Both the position numbers and the translations under genes were made by a program. Shown one piece after another: positions 34,183 through 46,038 of a DNA stretch of 64,000 bases (its first letter is position 1; each line of letters opens with the position of its first letter). This DNA is from Cephalotrichum gorgonifer. Taxonomy: Eukaryota; Ascomycota; Sordariomycetes; Microascales; Microascaceae. A model generated the notes under the pieces. That model saw only the letters and a list, made by a program, of their open reading frames with translations. It did not search any database and was not told where the DNA came from. The DNA lies in the NCBI GenBank assembly GCA_900312665.1, contig ONZQ02000006.1:639981-703980 (forward strand), written 5' to 3'.

Positions 34183-35003
34183 ATGTCCGCCTCCAAGCCC
34201 CCCAGGTCCTCCCGGCACCGCCATCGCCGCCAACACTCCATCCCGCCGGATCCCATCGACGTCCTCGACGCCACCGGCCCCGGCGGCTTCTACCACCACC
34301 CCGGGCCCTACGATGCCACTCTCCTCAGCCGGAACCTGAACCCAAAGTACTCGCCCGTCGCCGCCGTCCGCGACTCCAACATGAAGGCCCTCAGGGCCAC
34401 GCCGCGCGACTTCATCACCGACTCGCTCACGAAGCACGTCCCGCTCCAGGGCACGGCCAGCATCCCACCCGGCGGGAGGGACCTTCACGGGGACGTGATG
34501 GACTACGAGGACGGCGCGGACCTCATGAGGGAGGAAGGGGCGCCGGGCGGCGCTTATAAGAGATGGGCCGGCGTTGTAAGCATTTCCCTCCCTTCCCCCT
34601 TTTTTGACGAGAACGGGGGCGTGTGTTTGTTGTACCGTCAAGTATGTAACAGAAAAAAACTAATTGGAGTTCATATCAGTCCTACCACCCAAATGACCTC
34701 AAGGGAAAGGGCGAGCCCTCCTACACCATCGAAGAAGCACAGAAGTCCCGCCGCCTCCACAAACTGGCCACGTCGTCCAGCGGCACCGCCGCCTCAGACT
34801 CCTCCTACGACCTCCCGCCATACCGAGACCACGCGGGCCGTAGTAACCCCAAGAGCGGCGACGGCCCGAAGGGCAGGCAGAGGAGCGCAAGTGAGGCGAC
34901 ACCCCAGTACTCACATAGCAGCGGCCTCCAGCCAGAGTCGGGCATCAAGGGGCTGAGGAAGAGGCTGGGGAGCCTGAGAGGAAGGGGAAGGAGCGGGAGC
35001 TAG
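34183..35003 (+). CDS. pal1: Pal1-family cell morphology protein
   Basis: Short member of the Pal1 family; in fission yeast Pal1 is a membrane-associated protein at growth sites and endocytic patches that supports cylindrical cell shape. Exons 34183..34575 and 34680..35003 give 238 residues. The family core is clear: DPIDVLDATGPGGFYHHPGP, YDATLLSRN, SPVAAV and a closing segment with TDSLTKHVPLQGTASIPPG. The splice GTT/GTAAGC to CAG/TCC joins KRWAGV to SYHPNDLKGKGEPSYTIEE. The C-terminus is Ser/Arg/Gly-rich and ends in a basic tail (LRKRLGSLRGRGRSGS). The rest is low in order. Other Pezizomycotina carry longer Pal1 proteins, so this may be a paralogue or a short form. Confidence 0.88.
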
Positions 35004-35721
35004 GAGCTCTGGAGGAGGGTTGTGTCATGAGTGGGAGGTTCGACATTGTTCTCCCGCCTCATTCTTTACCCACTTGTCTCTTTCTCCCCCTTTCCCCTTC
35101 ATCTTCCGTATTTCGTTATTCGGAGGGTTGGTTTAGTTTACTTTGCATTGGTTTATACTTTCTACTCGGGGCATTTTGGGGGAACAGCAATGAGTCCCGA
35201 AACGAATAAAAATGGGTTCGGGAGGTTCAGCGTGGAGCAGCGAAAGGAAAGTGGGATAGACGGAAGACTCGGCGGTTTTGACCTTGTCATAGAGGTGTAT
35301 TTGGCGTTTTCTTCTTTTTTTCTCTCGCTACTTCATCTTTTACATCGGTAGTCAGTGGTAGCATGGGCATTGCCTTAACCAAAACCACGAAAGCTCGCCA
35401 AAAGGGGACTTCTCAACTTAGAGTTGCACTTGCACTTGTTCTTGACATGTGAAATTTCCCAAAAGTCTCGTTGGTAAAAACTTTCTCTCTCCCTGCCAAC
35501 ACATGAGACGCACCGTCCCTAGACTCAACACCCTTCATAGCCCGGAACGCCATCCGTATTTCTTTTTTCCACCCCTCCCCTCCCCCCCCTGCCTCCCATC
35601 ACACTGAAAACATATACATAAACTAGCTCTCTTGCCCTTATGGTAGCGGATCACACGTGGAGAAAAATCCGCGTTACCAGTGACATCACGATAAACCCCC
35701 CTTTGTCCCTTGCCGCCCTTA
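35004..35721. other. convergent 3' flanks of Pal1 and CFT1
   Basis: About 720 bases between convergent stop codons, with T-rich stretches near 35310-35340. No gene is seen. Confidence 0.5.
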
Positions 35722-38700
35722 CTAGTAATATCCTATCCCCTTCCAGCCGAGCAGCGAATCTAGCTCCCCCCTCACCTGCTCCGCGCCCCCGTACCCCGTC
35801 CTCCCCACCATCTCGCCCCTCCTCCCCGTCCCTAGCTCGCCCCACCGCGCCAGCACCGCGCCGTCCACCATCGCCCGCCCGCTGGACCCGTCCACCCCCA
35901 CCGCCGCCGCGTAGGGGTGGGGCGTCCGGTAGGCCTTGGGGTTGGTGCCGCACGCCGTGGGCAGCGCCGTGACGAGCTGCGCCACCAGCGAGAGGAGCCT
36001 GCGGTAGGACGCCTCCGGCAGCGGGACGACCGTCGCGAGCATGCCCGACTCCGAGCCCAGGAGGAGGACGTGGTTCTGGGACTCCGCCTGCTCAGGGGGT
36101 CCGTCCTTCGGGGTTATGCGTGGAAGGAGGAGGGCTGTCGTGGGGCCGTTGGAGGCGGTGCAGAAGGTTGTCTTCTGGAGGAGCAGGTGGCCCTGGAGAG
36201 ATTTGGGATCTATTTTTCGAGGGTGTGTGTTAGTAAAAAAAAGAAAAAAAAGTGAACGGGAGAGGTTGTAGGACCGGGGAGTGGTAATATAGGAGGTTTC
36301 TAGAACAAGTCTAGGGTAATCCAACTCACGTTCGGGATCATACTGCAGGACGTGGATGTCGCCGCTGGTGTCCGTCGCAATGACAAACAAGTTCTTCCCA
36401 TCCGGCAAGAAGTCCGCCGTGACGACCTCCAGATGTGTCGCGCTCTTCCCGAACAGCTGCATTTTATACGGCTCCTCCGTACACCCCGTGAACCACACGC
36501 CCTTCGTCGCGTCCGCCATGACGCACAGCCCCGATCCCCTCAGCTCCTTCGCCGCCGTGACGTAGCAGTTCATATCCATAAACGCCACCGGCAGGAGGGA
36601 GCCGTCCTCCTTCAGCCCCCTGACCATGCACTTCTGCCCCTGCGCCACGAGCATCAGCCCCTGAGTCCCGATCTCGCTCACGGCCGTGACCGCCCCGCGG
36701 GGTATGTCCTCCTTCGCGATGAGCTTCAGTCGCTTGTTGGTCTCGGGCTTGCCCGCCTCGGGGATGACGAGAACCACGTCGTAGACGTAGATCCTTCCTC
36801 TTATGGGGAGATCCTCGCCCTTTCGCGTCCCCGTGCCCACCACGATGAGCTGCCTGCGCTCCTTGGTAACCTCCGACACCTCCAAGTTGAGAGCCTTGAG
36901 GCAGAGGACGTCCTCGTACGGCTCGAACTCGACCGTCTGGATGACGCTCCAGTTGATGGGGTTGATGAGTTTGACCTGTCCGCGCCCAACCATCGGCTTC
37001 AGCCCGATGTTCTCGCGTGCCCAGTCCTTGTGGTGCTCGTCGTCCTTTGGTAGCTCGAAGGGTTCGAGGACGCTGCATCCGACCGCATACGTCTCCATCT
37101 TGGTGTGATACGCGATGTGTTTGACGTTGACGCCGAGGGGTATCTTGCGCACCGAAACTCCCGATTCGGCGAGATTCGTCCGAGACGGCAGCTGCGTGAC
37201 CCGCGCAACTCCCGCCGAGTCGGCGTATATGAAGCCCCTCTCGCAGCCCTCGGTGTGGAATGAGCTCAGGCCGCGAACTCCAAGCCCTTGGAGCCCTATA
37301 ACCTTGGGCGTGCTCTTGCTGCTCTTTATGAGGAAACTCGGCGAGGTGCCGGGGAGGAAAACTGTGGCATACCCCCCAACGTTCGCGCATGCACGCAAGG
37401 AGACGAATCGCGTTTCTTGGGGAGTGGTGTCGTCGTCATTGGGGGCCTCAGGAGTGGACGCCAAGACTGGATTCTTTAGCTTCTTGAAGTGTAGAGCCTC
37501 GCCAAGGTTTTTCTGGCTGGATTTGAGAATTGGTTCGTAGATTGTGAGGTCGTCGGTGCTGTTGCGAACCTTGATATATATACCGTCAGCAAAGAATCCT
37601 TATCATGAGCCCTTAGGATCACACTCACAATCAGGTAGGGGGATTTGTAGGTCGTGTCACCCAGGTCAGCCACCAGGATCTCGGTAATGCTCTCCTTTGG
37701 AGTTCCCCGGCGAGCGGTTAAGTCAGGCGACAAGGCTGGGGGCAGGTAGGCAAGTCCTTCGGCAACATAGATGGGTTTGCTGAGATCGGATAGCTCGTAG
37801 ATCTAGCGGAAAAGACGTGAGTACTATTCCAATTCCAAGTCCAAGGGGGGCGGTTACTCACGTATAAAGCACCAACGGTATTGACTAGGAAGGCCAATAT
37901 TACTGGAGACTCGCCCGTCTTCTTGCTTAGAGTAAAGTGGTTGTCCCGGTCCGCAAACAGACACCCCGAACTCCACTTGTTCGAGAGCAGCTTCTCGTCG
38001 CCGCGCTCCATCTCCTCCAGCTCCATATTACTGTCGATTTGACCAAGCCAAACACTCGAATCATCTCTTATTAGAAGCAGGTAAGGGTCCGCGATGCTCG
38101 CCTTGACAACTCTTGGCTCCGTGCCCGTCTCTTCGTCCAACATGGGGACGATCTGGGAGAGGCCGAGATCTGGGAATTTTTGTTAGTGCCTAGGCGGAAG
38201 AACTCAGTCTCGAAATGTCACACAAACATACCGCCGTCATAGCATCGAACTTCGGACTTCAGCACCTGTATCACCCTCTTGTGATTCCCCATGGCGCCAG
38301 CTTCCACGGTGAACCCGGCGGCCGGATCAAACTCAGTCCCGGTGAGAGCCTCAAACCCGGCGGCAGTGAGGGCGTATACGTCGGACGTCTCGTAACCGTC
38401 GAGATCGACCTTGGCAACGATCATGAACTTGTCAAATGCGGCGGCAGCGCCGTAATCGTTCCCTATGGCCGCCGTGACGTCCTTTTCCGCCTGGAGCGCC
38501 TTTGGGATCGGCTTTTGCACCGACATCGTCCAGAAGCCCCGTGCTTCGGGGAATTCGAACCGACCGATGACCTTTGGCTGGATGTCTTTGTTCAGGACGG
38601 CAATTGCCCCGGCGTTGCCTCGACCAACGGCACAAGTGAGCTGAAGCGGACTGACGACACCCTTGCTATTCCGCTCCTCCTCACTATCGGGGAAGAAGGC

Positions 38701-40341
38701 TGCTCGTCCTGAGGTGAGCTCCCGGATTGGCGCGATGCTCAGAAGCGTGTCGTGGACGCGGAACACCATATCCCCATCTTTGGCCTGTCCATTTACACCG
38801 TTTGTGTTCGTTGACAAAGTGCCAGAATCGCCGTACAGATCGTCATCGTCCTCGTCTTCAATGTCTAGGTCATCGAGCTCGTACTCCAGCGATGCATCAG
38901 CAAGACGTGACCTCCGTCTGGCCGTCTGTGTGTGCCTTCGCGTCCACCCAACAACAAACGAGTCGCTTGTAGCACTCCCAACAAAGACGACGTGCTTGTC
39001 GACCTTGGTAACACATGATGCCCTAGAGGGAATAATGCCTCCGCCGATCTCAAGCGGAACCAACTTGACGCTGATCCCCGTAACAGTGCGACCGTCAATC
39101 TTGAAAGAGATGACGGCAAGACGACCAGTGTTGAGGATCATGAGAAGCTCCCCCGTTTCGGCAGACAACTGTTCTATCGCGCAGTGCTCGAGCGCCAGCT
39201 CAAGGCTGGACTGATCCGCCAAGGGGAATGAGGAGCAAGTCTTAGCGAAGGAGTTGACACCGACACCATTAGCTCGTCCGGACTGATCGATGTGGATGAG
39301 TTCGTTGTCTCCCAATAGTAACGCGCCGCCAACAGGGGCTGGCAGGGGAATGACGCGATGTAAGTCGTGGGGGAGGTTGTCGACGGCAAGAATCGTCGTG
39401 GAGGCGCGCTGGGTCAAGTCGAGGGTGAAGACCTTGTAGGACATGTGGTCCTTCCTGCCTAGATAGTACGCCGGCTGCTGAGTCGAGGAGAGGATACCGA
39501 ACGTTGGGTCTCGATACTCGTGGAGGAAGGCGAAGTGCTGTGGGAAGAGGAGGGTCGGGTCGAGCTGGGGGAAGCGGAGGACAAAAGACTCGGAGTATGG
39601 TAGGCCCCTAGCATCACTGGAATCCGCAGTCTTGTCCGCATCCTCTCCCGAGGCCGTGGGAACCTCCGCGACGGGGCGTGGCCCGTCCAGGTCGGCGTCC
39701 CAGTCGTCCATCTCGATGTCCGTGCTCGCTTGCTTGAACGGGAGGATGGCGATACTCCGAGAGCCGAACTTGAGGGCTGCGCACCTGCTGCTCGGGTCCG
39801 CCTGGAGGACCGTTTCATACTCGGAGAGCGGTAGGTCGAAAGAGGCACCGTCTTCGTTTTCGTAGTAATGCACCGACGTGTTGGTTATCGTCTGGGTATC
39901 CGGGTCCCATTCGGTAAGGCAGGCCTTCGCATTTCTCAGGGCGACCAGGAGAGCATGGCCTCCCGACTTAGAGCTCTTGATGTTGACAGCCGCGAGTCCA
40001 CAGACGGTCCCGGACAGAGGGTACTCGGCGACGAGCACGAGCTTGGTGTTGTTCCCGCGATCCACCCGATGGATGCCCTCGGCGAGCAAATTCGACTCGA
40101 TACCGTCATCATCGCTCCTTCGGTTCTCAAAGCCCACGATGGGTGCAGGGGTAGCAGAGGGGGCCGGGGGGGAGGGCTGTCGTAGCGCGTTATCGAACTC
40201 GGCGCGGATCGTTTTCGTCCTGAAGATTTGCAGCAGGGAGCCCTTTGAGACGACTAGATTGTTGCTGTCGGCGGAAAGAAACGGCAGTGTGATGGAATGG
40301 GTGACGGCAGTTGGAGCCGTAAGCTCCGTGTAGCACTGCAT
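35722..40341 (-). CDS. cft1: CFT1 / CPSF160 pre-mRNA cleavage and polyadenylation factor
   Basis: Large scaffold subunit of the cleavage and polyadenylation factor, the equivalent of mammalian CPSF160, acting in the nucleus on mRNA 3' ends. Five exons, 38232..40341, 37862..38169, 37629..37802, 36330..37569 and 35722..36209, give 1,439 residues, the normal size. It starts with the family's MQCYTELTAPTAVTHSITLP and continues with beta-propeller sequence. The last splices restore YDGGDLGLSQIVPML and VLQYDPEHPKSLQGHLLL, and the CPSF-A region occupies the C-terminal third (GGYATVFLPGTSPSFLIKSS). The first exon has an acidic insertion (DLDIEDEDDDDLYGD). All introns have GT-AG ends with GTGAGT or GTATGT donors. 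Confidence 0.95.
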
Positions 40342-41194
40342 TCTAGGGTGAGCCTGATATATCCATGGAGAAGGCGTGAATGAGGCGGGTATTCGTGGTG
40401 GCAGGTAGCCGTGCGTGTCGAAAGCGCAGGTGCGAGAACAACAGTCGCAGAGCTCTGGAATTGAGCTCTACTTGTCGGCCAGTGGGGTGTAAACTCACTG
40501 GTATGGGTGTGTGGATTCAGGTACAGGTCGTTGGTGCTGTATAATCTTCGGCTAAACAAACACATTGAAACACTATAGGGCCACCTCGGTGTGTCCCCAG
40601 CTGATGCCCATGAAGCGCATCATGGCCAGGCATGGAGGAGGTCAAGGGAGAATATCAAACATATCATTGTATCATTCCATGCGAACATCTTAACTACTAG
40701 AGATATACAAACCAACTCTTTTTTTCAGTGTATCTCGGTAGAAAAATCCCCTACAGGCCAAGTTGCTTGAACATGTAAACTCAAGCACCACTCTTCCATT
40801 CACAGGGTCCTTGAGAGTATAAATCATTAAAATGTCCACGGGTGTAATTATCTGGTATCTCCTCAATAATAGTATGTAGCAATCGAATCATGAAATCATT
40901 CGTTTTCGGCCCAAGGATAAAAAACCAAGCCGTGGAAGAGAACAGCCTCCCAACGGAACCTCCGCTCTGAAGCGGTGTCTGACCATTTCCCACCTTTGCA
41001 GTCCACACGTGTACCCCCGAAACGCCGCCACATCCGTTAGGATACAAAAATAGAAGAAGAGGGATAGGGGTGTTGAATGGCTCTGCCGTGAATAACGGAG
41101 CCCATCCCGGGCATCGATGACAGGAAAAGGAATATGTAAGGTAAGGTAGGTAAACAAGAAATCTCAAAGGGCGATGGGTATGCCTCAAGATATT
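40342..41194. other. CFT1 upstream region
   Basis: About 850 bases between the CFT1 start and the stop of the next minus-strand gene. It should hold the CFT1 promoter and the 3' flank of its downstream-listed neighbour. No gene is recognised. Confidence 0.45.
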
Positions 41195-42020
41195 CTAAAC
41201 CACAAAGACTGCGGAAACGATGGCCGCGACCATGGGCCAGTATCCCAGCGCCTCGACCATCGCCCTCAAACCTTGGCCGGCGCCGTCCTCGGCCGGCACC
41301 GGAGGCTCGGTTCCATTTGGCAGCGTGCCGTTGATAAGCAGCGTCTTGGTGCCGTTGACGTCGGCGACGGTGACGAGGGACTGGTTGAGCTCGTCGTACC
41401 GCCCGCTGCCGATGAGCGACCTGACGTACTCGGTCGAGTTGTTCTCCTCGCATCCGCAGGGGTTGTACGGATCGCAGGCGCAGATGACGGGGAGGTCCTC
41501 GTCCCTGTCCGTGGTTTCGTTGCGGAAGTGGTAAGGGTTGTTATAGTGGTACATGTGCGCGCCGTAGAGCCACACGCCAGGCCAGAAGGCTAGCAGGGCG
41601 CCCACGGCGAAGATGCCCGCGATTCCCGCCACCGGGGTCCTGCTGCCGGCCTTGTAGGGCGTGGAGCCACCTCCGCCGTAGGAAGAGCCCCCTCCATATG
41701 CCCTGGGAGCGCCGGAGCCTGCGAAGCCGGGCTGTCCCCTCCTGTTGGAAGCGCGTCAGTACCAAACATGCGACGGTCCGTGGAGGGCATCAATGGGGGA
41801 CGTCTTACGTTGGGGGGCTGGAGGAGCCACGACCAGAGCCAGAGCTACCGCCGGACCTACCGCCGCCGCTGCTTCCACCTCCCCGACCGCCGCCGCCGCC
41901 GCCGCCTCGCCGCTTCCAGAGCTCGTTGGTTGACGCTCCAACCTCGGCCTCGGGAGCGGCGATTGCATTAGCGGCCGACAAGCCGGCAAGACAAATTACT
42001 AGCAGGGCGTGAAGCCTCAT
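41195..42020 (-). CDS. Gly-rich secreted membrane or GPI-anchored protein (DUF7732-like)
   Basis: Exons 41809..42020 and 41195..41741 encode 252 residues. Residues 1-19 form a signal peptide (MRLHALLVICLAGLSAANA). Residues about 37-70 are almost only Gly, Ser and Arg. A hydrophobic stretch (VAGIAGIFAVGALLAFWPGV) at about 108-127 looks like a membrane segment. A Cys-rich segment (CACDPYNPCGCEENN) and several N-glycosylation sequons (NET, NNST, NQS, NGT repeated) follow, including DVNGTKTLLINGTLPNGT. The last 16 residues are hydrophobic after a small-residue region (EDGAGQG), the pattern of a GPI-anchor signal. It resembles a family of Gly-rich fungal proteins that I recall as DUF7732, with no known function. 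The family assignment is from memory. Confidence 0.75.
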
Positions 42021-44415
42021 GGTGTCTGAAATGTGGATTTGCTTTCGCCTCTTCTCTCACTCTCGCTCTCGGTGCTATCTCGCCCTCTTCACGAGGGGCG
42101 ATGCGCGGTGCGCTCGGGTTTCGGTTGTCGCCGGAAGTCGTGGACCGGAGTATAAATACGCAACAAAGATCAAGTGGGCAATAGAGGCTTGGGGTTGAAC
42201 TTGGGTCGGGAGGGAGCGAGATGAAGTCTTCGGTGGGGATGTGGGAAGGAATTAATAAAGGGTCGGTCGCAAAGCACTGTCGCAGTTTAGATGGGGAATG
42301 ACAGCCAGTTTAAGGCGCATTCTTTGTTTCGGGTAATACTGAGTTTATCCCTGCTCTGAGGCTATGAACCGTGCATCCATTTCTCCCAACGTGACTTAAT
42401 GGGGATTGACGTCGTACCTGGGGCATCCCAGCACGACGTACAGGTACAGCGGGCTAGGTACCTCCATATTTAATAATAACCATCTGTGGGCTAACCTCTG
42501 TGAATCCTTGTCATTCTTACGTGGGTTAGGCAGGATAGCTCAAGTGGCTTTGCCAAGCCGATAATTCAAGCTTTCTCGCGCAAGGTACCTCAAAACTCGA
42601 AGACGGAGTTAATATTTCGAGAGACGGTCTAGGAAAGGGGGGTGTCTGGTGTTAGGCGGTTTGAGCGGGCGCGGGGAGGTACTAGACCAGGGAATGCAAT
42701 CGGATTAGCGACGGATTCAGCCTTAGATCTCGATGGATTGCGTTTCTTCCTGTGTCCGGCCTCATTCCTTGAACCGTCCCGTCCCTTGAAATCAAGCTTT
42801 TCGAATCCTGACATGGCATTCATACCCCTGTCTAGCCGAAACACAGTCTCGGCGTGGCTTCCTCCTCAAATCCGTGCGTCGGAAACATGACTGATCCTCC
42901 GGTAAACTCAGAATGCTATCTCAATCCATGACCCTCAAAGCTTCTTTCGAATCGGGGCCATGCAGCCCTATGCGGGGATCGGTGGACAGGCAGGCTTGGC
43001 CCAGGGTCGCTTGCTTTTCGTGAAACCATGTGCCTCATCCCAACCCCAGGAAATGCCCTTCTTCCTTGCCAAGAGGTCGAAATCACGGTCACCTTAAACC
43101 ACTTGCAGGGGGGAGACAGCGTATCCGAACGTGCCAAAAGCCTTACAGGTACGAGTACGGGTACGGCGATGCACCACCAGGAGGAGCTGTGGCGAGGGGT
43201 GGGTCCCAAGACGATCTATATCACGGCTCATGCCTCCTCACAAGGCAGACATTGAGCAGAGTGGCCGCGCTCGTGGAATGGGACTACACGCCAGACCGCG
43301 CTCCCCTGCTCAGAGTGCTCTTAGGAGTCCAACCTAGGTAGGAATGTCGAGCTTTCCTTGGAGCAAGCCCAGAACTTATTTGATATTACCAGGTACCTAA
43401 TTCCCTCCTCAGCCAGGTACCGGTACCATCCATGACCAGCGGGATTGACTTCTGAGGCCCTTCTAATTGCTCTAATCCCATCGGGTGTGGCTTCGACGTT
43501 CCGCCATTAGCCCGTCTTACCCGCATGCTGTACAAGTATGTACAAGTAGTGATATTATGGGTAATACTACCTAACTTTTAGTGCTTTTTCCACTTTTCGT
43601 ACCAAGTACTGGAATCCTTCAGCATGTCCCAAATGACATCAATCCGCTGAAACGGCCCCGACCCCCCAAGCCAGTCCATTGTATTAGCTTGTGGGGCTGG
43701 GGTTGGTCATAATGTGGTGGCTCTTTGCAATGTAATCACACTAAAATGGTTGTACAACAGCATCGCCCCAGGCACAGCCCCCGAAGAGATCTGATTGTAA
43801 AACAGCCCACCATCAACGGTGGCCGTATTGGCTGTGCATGTCATACCAGACTCATATAAGCGCCCGAAGAATTGCCCCGAGGGACCATGATATGCCTTGG
43901 CATTGGAGTAAAAAGTTCCATCTTGCGCCAGGATATCTACTAGTTTATCATTTGTATGGTCCTTTGGAGGAGGGAGACAAGAGTATGTGGTGAGTCTGAA
44001 GCTAGTATAAGTAACAGCTTGGCTCTCGCAGGACCTGCATATCAGGTGACCCGTGTACATTCCTTCATCATCCGTACAAGAAGGAAGGATGAGCTGGTTG
44101 ATCTCTACAATCCTTTCTCTTGGGGCGGGGCTTGATATGATGAGTGCCACCTCAAACTTAATCACAACATCGCGAAAGAGCAATCAGAGACTGTCCCACA
44201 CGCCCGCACCCCCTACTACGTACATGTAGTATACCCCTCACCCATCCAGTCTTTTGGTGCCACAGGTGATAGAGCTGGACTGTCACTCTCGTCAGCTTTG
44301 AGCCCCCCCTGCACGGTGGTGCAGTAATCTCTCCGCTTGCAGCCCAATCCTTACTATCCCCCACACCCCCCGACGAGGTCCGCATCGCCCGGCGCCGAAG
44401 ACACTAATACCCACA
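42021..44415. other. 2.4 kb gene-poor region
   Basis: No gene can be supported firmly. Points seen: an interrupted hairpin at 42411-42437 (GTCGT..CTGGG, loop GCAT, CCCAG.ACGAC); a perfect palindrome GGTACCGGTACC at 43416-43427; a direct repeat of TGTACAAGTA near 43538; and a stop-free minus-strand frame at 43707-44183 that is discussed as a finding. Confidence 0.5.
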
Positions 44416-45711
44416 ATGACGGATCCGGACAAGAGCTTGCTGGATCGCCTGAGGGCGCTGAAGCCCGCGACGAATGTCTCTCTTGCAGGGTATGTTTCCC
44501 CAGCCTACGGGCGATTCCAATATCCCCTCTCCCCTCCAAGCACCCGTCCCGCGTCCGGATCCGGAAGCTTATAAACGACACGGAAGGATCTGAACCTGAT
44601 GAACTGATTTTACTTTTTCCAACCGGAAAAAAAAAGACCACAGCCCCCTCCTCCCCACCTCACCACCACTCCACTCAACCCGACGGCAATAAACGACGTC
44701 CTCGCCGACCGCCTCCGAAGCCTCCGTCGCGAAGCGGAGAAAGCCCCCGCAGCCAAGCCTCCCACCAACCACCACCTATCGGCCCCCGCAAACGCCCCTG
44801 CACTGCCCCGCCATGATCCCACCACCGACCCGCCCAATGCATCTCCGTCGTCCAATGTCGTCCCGCCACATCCGACCGCCTTCGACGAGGTACTATTAGA
44901 AACCGACGACGGTTTTCTAGAAGACCTTCTCCGCGGCGAGGCGGCGTCATCTGATCCGGCCTTGCTGGACGCCAGGGCCGAGCTAGACACCCTGCGGGAC
45001 CTGGCGAAGCAATTCTCCGACCTGGCGGCTGAGACGCGAGGCGCACCCGGGGAGGACGACGGCGATGATTCCGACGGAGAGGGGATGAGGCGCGATGTGG
45101 AGGGGATCCTCTCCGAGGCCATCGCGGGGGCGAAGGCCCATGAGGTTGAGGTGGGGGATGACACCACCACTCCCGGCGGCGGGGGCCCCGACAGCACAGA
45201 TGCTAAGGTTGACGACCCTGCTCAGGGTGACGGGCGGAGCTCCTCCCCCTTCACCCTACCCTCCGTGCCTACAGACCTCCCCTCACCCACCACGTCCCCG
45301 CCGCAGAACGTCCCCAGCACGGGCGACTTCGAAAGCGACATGGCCCGTCGCATGGCTGCGCTGAGGACCTTCACACCGGCTGCGGCGGCGGCGGAGGCGG
45401 AGGCGGAGGATTCCAACCCTCTGGGCCTCCCCTCCGCCCCCACTTTCCACCCATCAGATCGGTCCCCCACCCAGAGTCCCGCGGCCCGCCCAGCGGGCAG
45501 GGCGGGTTTCACAGACGATGACATGAAGACGTGGTGCGTCGTCTGCATCGAGGACGGGACGCTGATCTGCCCCGGGTGCGACGACGACGTGTACTGCTCG
45601 CGGTGTTGGTACGAGATGCACCTCGGCCCCGCGGCAGGGTTCGACGAGCGGTCTCATAAGGCGCAGCAGTTTAATAAGGACAAGAAGAAGAAGGTAGCTA
45701 TAGGCGCATGA
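44416..45711 (+). CDS. ANCHR/ZFYVE19-like zinc-binding protein
   Basis: Exons 44416..44489 and 44637..45711 give 382 residues. The N-terminus MTDPDKSLLDRLRALKP matches the start of fungal homologues. The splice GCAGG/GTATGT to AAAAAG/A is chosen because it is the only acceptor that keeps the frame, giving NVSLAGPQPPPP. A helical region follows (INDVLADRLRSLRREAEKAP, ARAELDTLRDLAKQFSDLAA). The C-terminus is a Cys-rich zinc module: WCVVC, LICPGC, VYCSRCWYEMH, then H in DERSHKAQQF. This pattern fits the zinc-binding tail of ZFYVE19/ANCHR, which in animals delays abscission through ESCRT-III and VPS4. The role in fungi is not established. A B-box-like finger is the more cautious reading. Confidence 0.72.
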
Positions 45712-46038
45712 TTTGATATCCACGAGAATACTTAGGAAACGCCAGGTACTCTTTTTTCCAGCTCGATTTGCCGTACACTATAGATATAAGGGTATCGTGG
45801 TGCAAGCTATGGAAACAGTGATTTGTTAAACCCCGAAATATCAAATTTTTGAAACTCCTTGTGCCCGTGGTACCCGTAACCGCCGCTCCCCTGCTTTTCC
45901 CTCCTACCCAGCCAGAAGAATCAAAGGTTTCCGTGTATTCCCGTCCTGTTCCCCCAGTCCTGCCGAGTCCCGACCGTTCCTAATCCCACAGACTTTATCG
46001 CACACCTAACAAACTAAGGGATATTCATCTCCCATAGC
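45712..46038. other. convergent 3' flanks, zinc protein and LMBD1
   Basis: About 325 bases between convergent stop codons. Nothing is recognised. Confidence 0.5.
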
